Origin: Isotricha intestinalis
Taxonomy: Eukaryota > Ciliophora > Litostomatea > Vestibuliferida > Isotrichidae
Direction of reading: 5' to 3'
DNA length: 10,274 nt
Assembly: GCA_023807065.1 (NCBI GenBank)
Contig: JAJJLU010004698.1
Span: 1-10,274, forward strand
Each line of letters opens with the position of its first letter. The first letter of the stretch is position 1. Under the pieces are notes generated by a model. It made no database searches and was not told the origin of the DNA. It was given only the letters and a program-made list of their open reading frames with translations. The translations under genes and the position numbers were made by a program. This document shows, piece after piece, positions 8,401-10,274 of this stretch.

Positions 8401-9648
8401 ATTGAAGAAATATTTGAAGAGTTTTATAAAGTTAGACTTGAATTTTATGAAAAAAGGAAAAATTATTTATTAAATAAAATTGGTTATATTCTTGAAAAAA
8501 ATGAAAATAAGAAAAAGTTTATTTCTTTATTTTTAAATGGAGAAATTAATTTCAGAGGAAAAAACAGAAAAGAAATATTACAAATATTAAAAGATAATAA
8601 ATTAAAATCAAACAAAGAATTAAAAAAATTATACAAAGATGCATTTAAAGTAAATTCAACTGATATTATAGTTTCAAATAATGATACCGAACATATTATT
8701 GAAGATTTAAATGAAGAAAATGATTTAGATTATGATTATTTAATGACAATGAATATTTGGTCTTTAACTCCTGAAAAAATAAATGAATTAGATAATTTAA
8801 TTAGTAAAGAAAGAAATGAATATGAAACATTGAATAAAAATTCTCCTTCAGATTTATGGAAAGAAGATTTAGAGAAATTTATCATAGAATATGATAAAAT
8901 AATTAATGAAATTGAAGGAAAAAATTCAGAAGCTGAAAATAAAATTAAAACAATGAAAAATACAAGTAAAGTAAAAATTAAAAGGAAAAGAAATAAAAAA
9001 AAAAAAAAAGAAGAAGATTCATTCATTGATGATGATGAAAGTGAAAGTGAAAATGAAGATTTTAGTATGTATGATGATGAAAGTGAAAATGAAAATAAAA
9101 ATGATAAAAGTAAGCAAAATAATAAAAAAAAGAGAAATGAAGAAAAAAATTCAAATGATAAAAGGAAATTAAATATAAAATCAACAGAGAAAAAAATTTC
9201 AAGTAAAAAAAGTACAAATTCAAAAAATAATAATTCATATAATAAAAGTACAAATGAAGAAGAGATAATTAAAATAGATGAAGATGAAGAAAATTTAGTT
9301 CCAGGAGCTTCAAATATATTAAAAAAATTAAATGTTAAAGAAATAACTCCAACTAAAGATAAAACTAAAATGAGTTTAAAAGAAAGATTAGCAATGAGAG
9401 CAAAACAAGGAAATATTGAAGAATATATTAATAGATTAAATGAAAATATTGAAAATGAAAAAGAAAAAAATAGTGAAAATAAAAAGGAAATTAATATTGA
9501 TAAGACTTTAGAAGATATTGATATTTTACTTGGTAAAAAAACAAATAATAAAAAAATTACTAGTACAAATAAAAAAAATAATAATAAGAAAAATAAAAGT
9601 AGTAAAAAAAAAATAAATATTATTGATGATGATGATGAAGAATATTAA
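5422..9648 (+). CDS. TOP2: DNA topoisomerase II (eukaryotic type IIA)
   Basis: ATP-dependent enzyme that passes one DNA duplex through a transient double-strand break, acting in the nucleus in replication, chromosome segregation and condensation. Complete at 1,408 residues, close to fungal and animal enzymes. The start is the first ATG in frame and leads directly into the conserved TYQKKTQLEHILLRP segment. The GHKL ATPase has Glu66 and Asn70 in FDEILVNAIDN, NNGKGIPI (97-104), GGRNGFGAK (137-145) and the QTK loop (356-358). The TOPRIM domain has EGDSA with Glu443 and the metal triad Asp521/523/525 in DQDYDGSH. The winged helix has DGLKPSERK (690-698) and catalytic Tyr775 after Arg774. The EGIGTG motif has Ile826, the DNA-intercalating position. 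All key residues are present, so the enzyme should be active. A coiled-coil region precedes a C-terminal tail (about 1165-1408) of Lys/Asn/Asp/Glu/Ser low complexity. The tail includes a basic NLS-like cluster (1183-1196) and acidic repeats, as expected for this fast-evolving regulatory domain. Synonymous codons vary in blocks along the gene. Confidence 0.98.
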   Translation: MPKTQDGQIEKTYQKKTQLEHILLRPDTYIGTTEHIIEKLWVLSSKETLVYKQINYVPGLYKIFDEILVNAIDNITRDLRMNLIKVNITSKSISIYNNGKGIPITIHKTYKVYVPELIFGHLLTSSNYDDSQKKVTGGRNGFGAKLTNVFSKKFIVETADKKTKKLFKMEFYDNMTKHNEPQIINNYDGEDFTRITFEPDFKKFKMSEMDDDIISLMKKRVYDVAGTTPERINVYLNDKKIKISKFSDYIDLYIKDKFFDEENKIEYPKLIYTANQRWEVAFSMTDGISQQVSFVNGICTSKGGTHVNYILDQVTERISELVKKKNKDIKINTNQIKQNIWVFINCLIENPSFNSQTKETLTTKIENFGSKCELTEKFIKEFLKSTIVTNIIEFAKAKSKIKLHKALSSNIKRSSRLLGIEKLEDANLAGTKDFKDCTLILTEGDSAKALALSGIEVVGRDKYGVFPLRGKVLNVRGAKDSQIIKNEEIQNIIKILGLKIGMDYSDELKGMRYGHLLIMTDQDYDGSHIKGLIINFIHFFWPSLIKRGDFLQEFITPIVKATKDNFPTQTFFTIKEYTDWYNNNKHNGYKIKYYKGLGTSTNKEAKEYFSNIRRLKLSFKYVNEEDDKAIILGFEKNDSEARKEWLLNFDQFNTFLDQSKGMIRYKNFINEELIFFSFYDNIRSIPSMMDGLKPSERKILFSCFKRNLKNEMKVAQLSGYVAENSSYHHGEQSLGSTITALAQDFVGSNNINLLIPKGQFGNRYNGIKGAASPRYIYTQLNPISRIIFNENDDNLLLYNVDEGMKIEPVWYVPILPMVLVNGAEGIGTGWSTFIPEYNPIEIARNLIRKINGEKYVEMIPWYKGFSGDIKEINGKGKSYSVNGKFKLNNDDNIIEINELPIREFTREYKSFLEKMHIDNKDYNGNRDFVVEDIKEYHTDNKISFIVKLTEDSFNKIKGKNEEELLKIFKLSTSLTTSNMVLFDSNNKIKKYNNIEEIFEEFYKVRLEFYEKRKNYLLNKIGYILEKNENKKKFISLFLNGEINFRGKNRKEILQILKDNKLKSNKELKKLYKDAFKVNSTDIIVSNNDTEHIIEDLNEENDLDYDYLMTMNIWSLTPEKINELDNLISKERNEYETLNKNSPSDLWKEDLEKFIIEYDKIINEIEGKNSEAENKIKTMKNTSKVKIKRKRNKKKKKEEDSFIDDDESESENEDFSMYDDESENENKNDKSKQNNKKKRNEEKNSNDKRKLNIKSTEKKISSKKSTNSKNNNSYNKSTNEEEIIKIDEDEENLVPGASNILKKLNVKEITPTKDKTKMSLKERLAMRAKQGNIEEYINRLNENIENEKEKNSENKKEINIDKTLEDIDILLGKKTNNKKITSTNKKNNNKKNKSSKKKINIIDDDDEEY
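8995..9009 (+). repeat. A15 homopolymer inside the topoisomerase II tail
   Basis: Fifteen consecutive A residues encode the Lys run (about 1192-1196) of the basic cluster. The frame is kept on both sides, because the acidic DDDESESE segment follows in register and the gene stays open for another 640 bp. It is a likely site for replication or sequencing slippage. Confidence 0.85.
9023..9108 (+). repeat. Acidic imperfect tandem repeat in the topoisomerase II tail
   Basis: Two related units, DDESESENEDFSMY and DDESENENKND, are encoded by similar GAT/GAA/AGT/AAT strings. They form an acidic Ser-rich patch directly after the basic cluster. Such Ser-in-acid contexts resemble casein kinase 2 sites known in topoisomerase II tails of other eukaryotes; phosphorylation here is an inference. 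Confidence 0.6.
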
Positions 9649-9777
9649 AATTTAATTAATTTTTAATTTTAACTTTTTTGAATTTTTTATTTTTAAACAT
9701 TTACTTATATAAATAGTAATTTCTCAACTCATATAATAAAAATTTTTTAAATTAATTTATTAACCTTTCATTTAATT
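9646..9777. terminator. Convergent 3' ends with stop-overlapping poly(A)-type signals
   Basis: The 129-bp spacer (9649-9777) separates two converging genes and has no coding signal. The topoisomerase II stop is followed by A, giving TAAA at 9646-9649. On the minus strand AATAAA (9777-9782) overlaps the EF-hand stop codon. Trichomonads are known to use a UAAA signal that often includes the stop codon; AAUAAA is the general eukaryotic signal. In A/T-rich DNA both words are frequent, so the call is weak. Confidence 0.3.
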
Positions 9778-10068
9778 TTATTTGTTTGAGTTAACTAAAT
9801 TAGTAAATAAATCTTTTAAAAATTGTTTAAATTCATCATATTCAATTTTTCCATTATGATTCAAATCAACTTTATTCATAGTTTGTTTAATTTGTTCTTC
9901 AGTTGGCATTGGTAAACCAAATTCATCTGCAAGTAAAAAAATCATTTGTTTGAATTCATTTGAATCAATCACACGATTTTTATCTTGATCAGCATCTCTG
10001 AAAAGTAATTGTGCTATTCCTTCAAATTTATTTTCGTTTTCTAAAATAGTTTCTAATATTTTTTCCAT
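9778..10068 (-). CDS. Small EF-hand calcium-binding protein
   Basis: A complete 96-residue acidic protein consisting of one EF-hand pair. Loop 1 (27-38, DQDKNRVIDSNE) has Asp1, Asp3, Asn5, Ile8 and Glu12 but Arg where Gly is usual at position 6. Loop 2 (68-79, DLNHNGKIEYDE) is canonical, with Asp1, Asn3, Asn5, Gly6, Ile8 and Glu12. Flanking helices have the expected hydrophobic spacing (LLF before loop 1, F39 and FLL after; M64/V67 before loop 2, F80/F83 after). There is no signal peptide, membrane segment or extra domain, so it is probably a cytosolic Ca2+ sensor or buffer. Length and layout resemble the many single-pair EF-hand proteins of protists; it is shorter than calmodulin (two pairs). 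Both sites look able to bind Ca2+, the first perhaps more weakly. The start is the only suitable ATG. Its target is unknown. Confidence 0.9.
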   Translation of the reverse strand: MEKILETILENENKFEGIAQLLFRDADQDKNRVIDSNEFKQMIFLLADEFGLPMPTEEQIKQTMNKVDLNHNGKIEYDEFKQFLKDLFTNLVNSNK

Positions 10069-10147
10069 TATTTTAATATTTAAAAATCTTTAGAAGAATA
10101 AATTTTTTATTTTAATTATTTTTTAAAAAAAATACATTTCAATGTAA
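10069..10147. promoter_or_regulatory. Divergent promoter spacer, about 75-80 bp
   Basis: This AT-rich interval separates the start of the EF-hand gene (-) from the coding sequence at the right edge (+). Both genes must be expressed from it if the right-hand one is alive. No specific motif can be supported. Confidence 0.35.
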
Positions 10148-10274
10148 ATTGAAAAATTACGTTTTATAACACAATATAATCCTTATTATATTGAAGAGAA
10201 ATATTTACAAAGTAAAGTTGATGTTGGTATATTTGATTCAATTAATTTAAATAAAATCGACGATGAATTTATTA
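10148..10274 (+). CDS. 5' part of an unknown protein, running off the window; start unresolved
   Basis: An open plus-strand frame of 42 codons reaches the window end with strong coding character: FITQYNPYYIEEKYLQSKV then DVGIFDSINLNKIDDEF, and many G-first codons (GAA, GAG, GTT, GAT, GGT, GAC). The family is not recognised from this fragment. The only ATG upstream in frame (10142-10144) is followed immediately by TAA (10145-10147), and no other Met lies within the 42 codons. Either the gene is broken at codon 2 (a CAA to TAA change would do it), or translation starts in another way or through an exon not seen here. Too little is visible to choose. Confidence 0.5.
   Translation, partial: MEKLRFITQYNPYYIEEKYLQSKVDVGIFDSINLNKIDDEFI

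Noticed and set aside
8736..9253. Minus-strand frames rich in Phe/Leu/Tyr/His opposite the topoisomerase II tail
   Set aside because: They are the complement of Lys/Asn/Asp/Glu codons in a confidently assigned gene.

Overview
This is a very AT-rich eukaryotic window, probably nuclear DNA of a protist. Three observations support this: a complete 1,408-codon eukaryote-type DNA topoisomerase II, a small EF-hand protein, and very A/T-rich spacers. The code is standard in the intact genes. Topoisomerase II has no internal stop, ends on TAA, and writes all 29 of its Gln codons as CAA or CAG. No introns are visible. An intronless 4.2 kb gene, a GLUG-like surface protein, and short 3' ends with TAAA at the stop codon would fit a parabasalid (trichomonad relative). 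That assignment is a low-confidence inference; other AT-rich protists or anaerobic fungi are not excluded.

Layout. Bases 1-456 (+) hold the 3' part of a secreted or surface-type protein with a GLUG-like repeat unit. It appears cut off near 405-415, where the base composition drops sharply. From about 415 to about 4260 there is no intact gene, but the minus strand carries one long decayed gene (or two in tandem). Reading high to low coordinates, it has a multi-pass membrane part (about 4260-2526) and then an Asn/Lys-rich and coiled-coil-like tail (about 2500-415). It is broken by many stops and frameshifts. From about 4519 to 5037 (+) there is a second, shorter decayed gene with a Gln/Asn-rich end. 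An AT-only spacer (5061-5338) leads to the topoisomerase II promoter. That promoter contains a rare GC-rich word matching the E2F site core (5340-5347) and a perfect 8-bp hairpin. Topoisomerase II (5422-9648, +) and the EF-hand gene (9778-10068, -) converge across 129 bp. A further gene starts divergently from the EF-hand gene and runs off the right edge; its apparent ATG is followed directly by TAA.

The live genes are a chromosome-topology enzyme with a plausible S-phase control site and a probable Ca2+ sensor. They are general cell functions and do not form a pathway. The more unusual parts are the large pseudogene region, the clustering of its stops where Gln would fit, and a striking block structure of synonymous codons inside topoisomerase II. 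I found no CRISPR, tRNA, rRNA, transposase or defence-like system.
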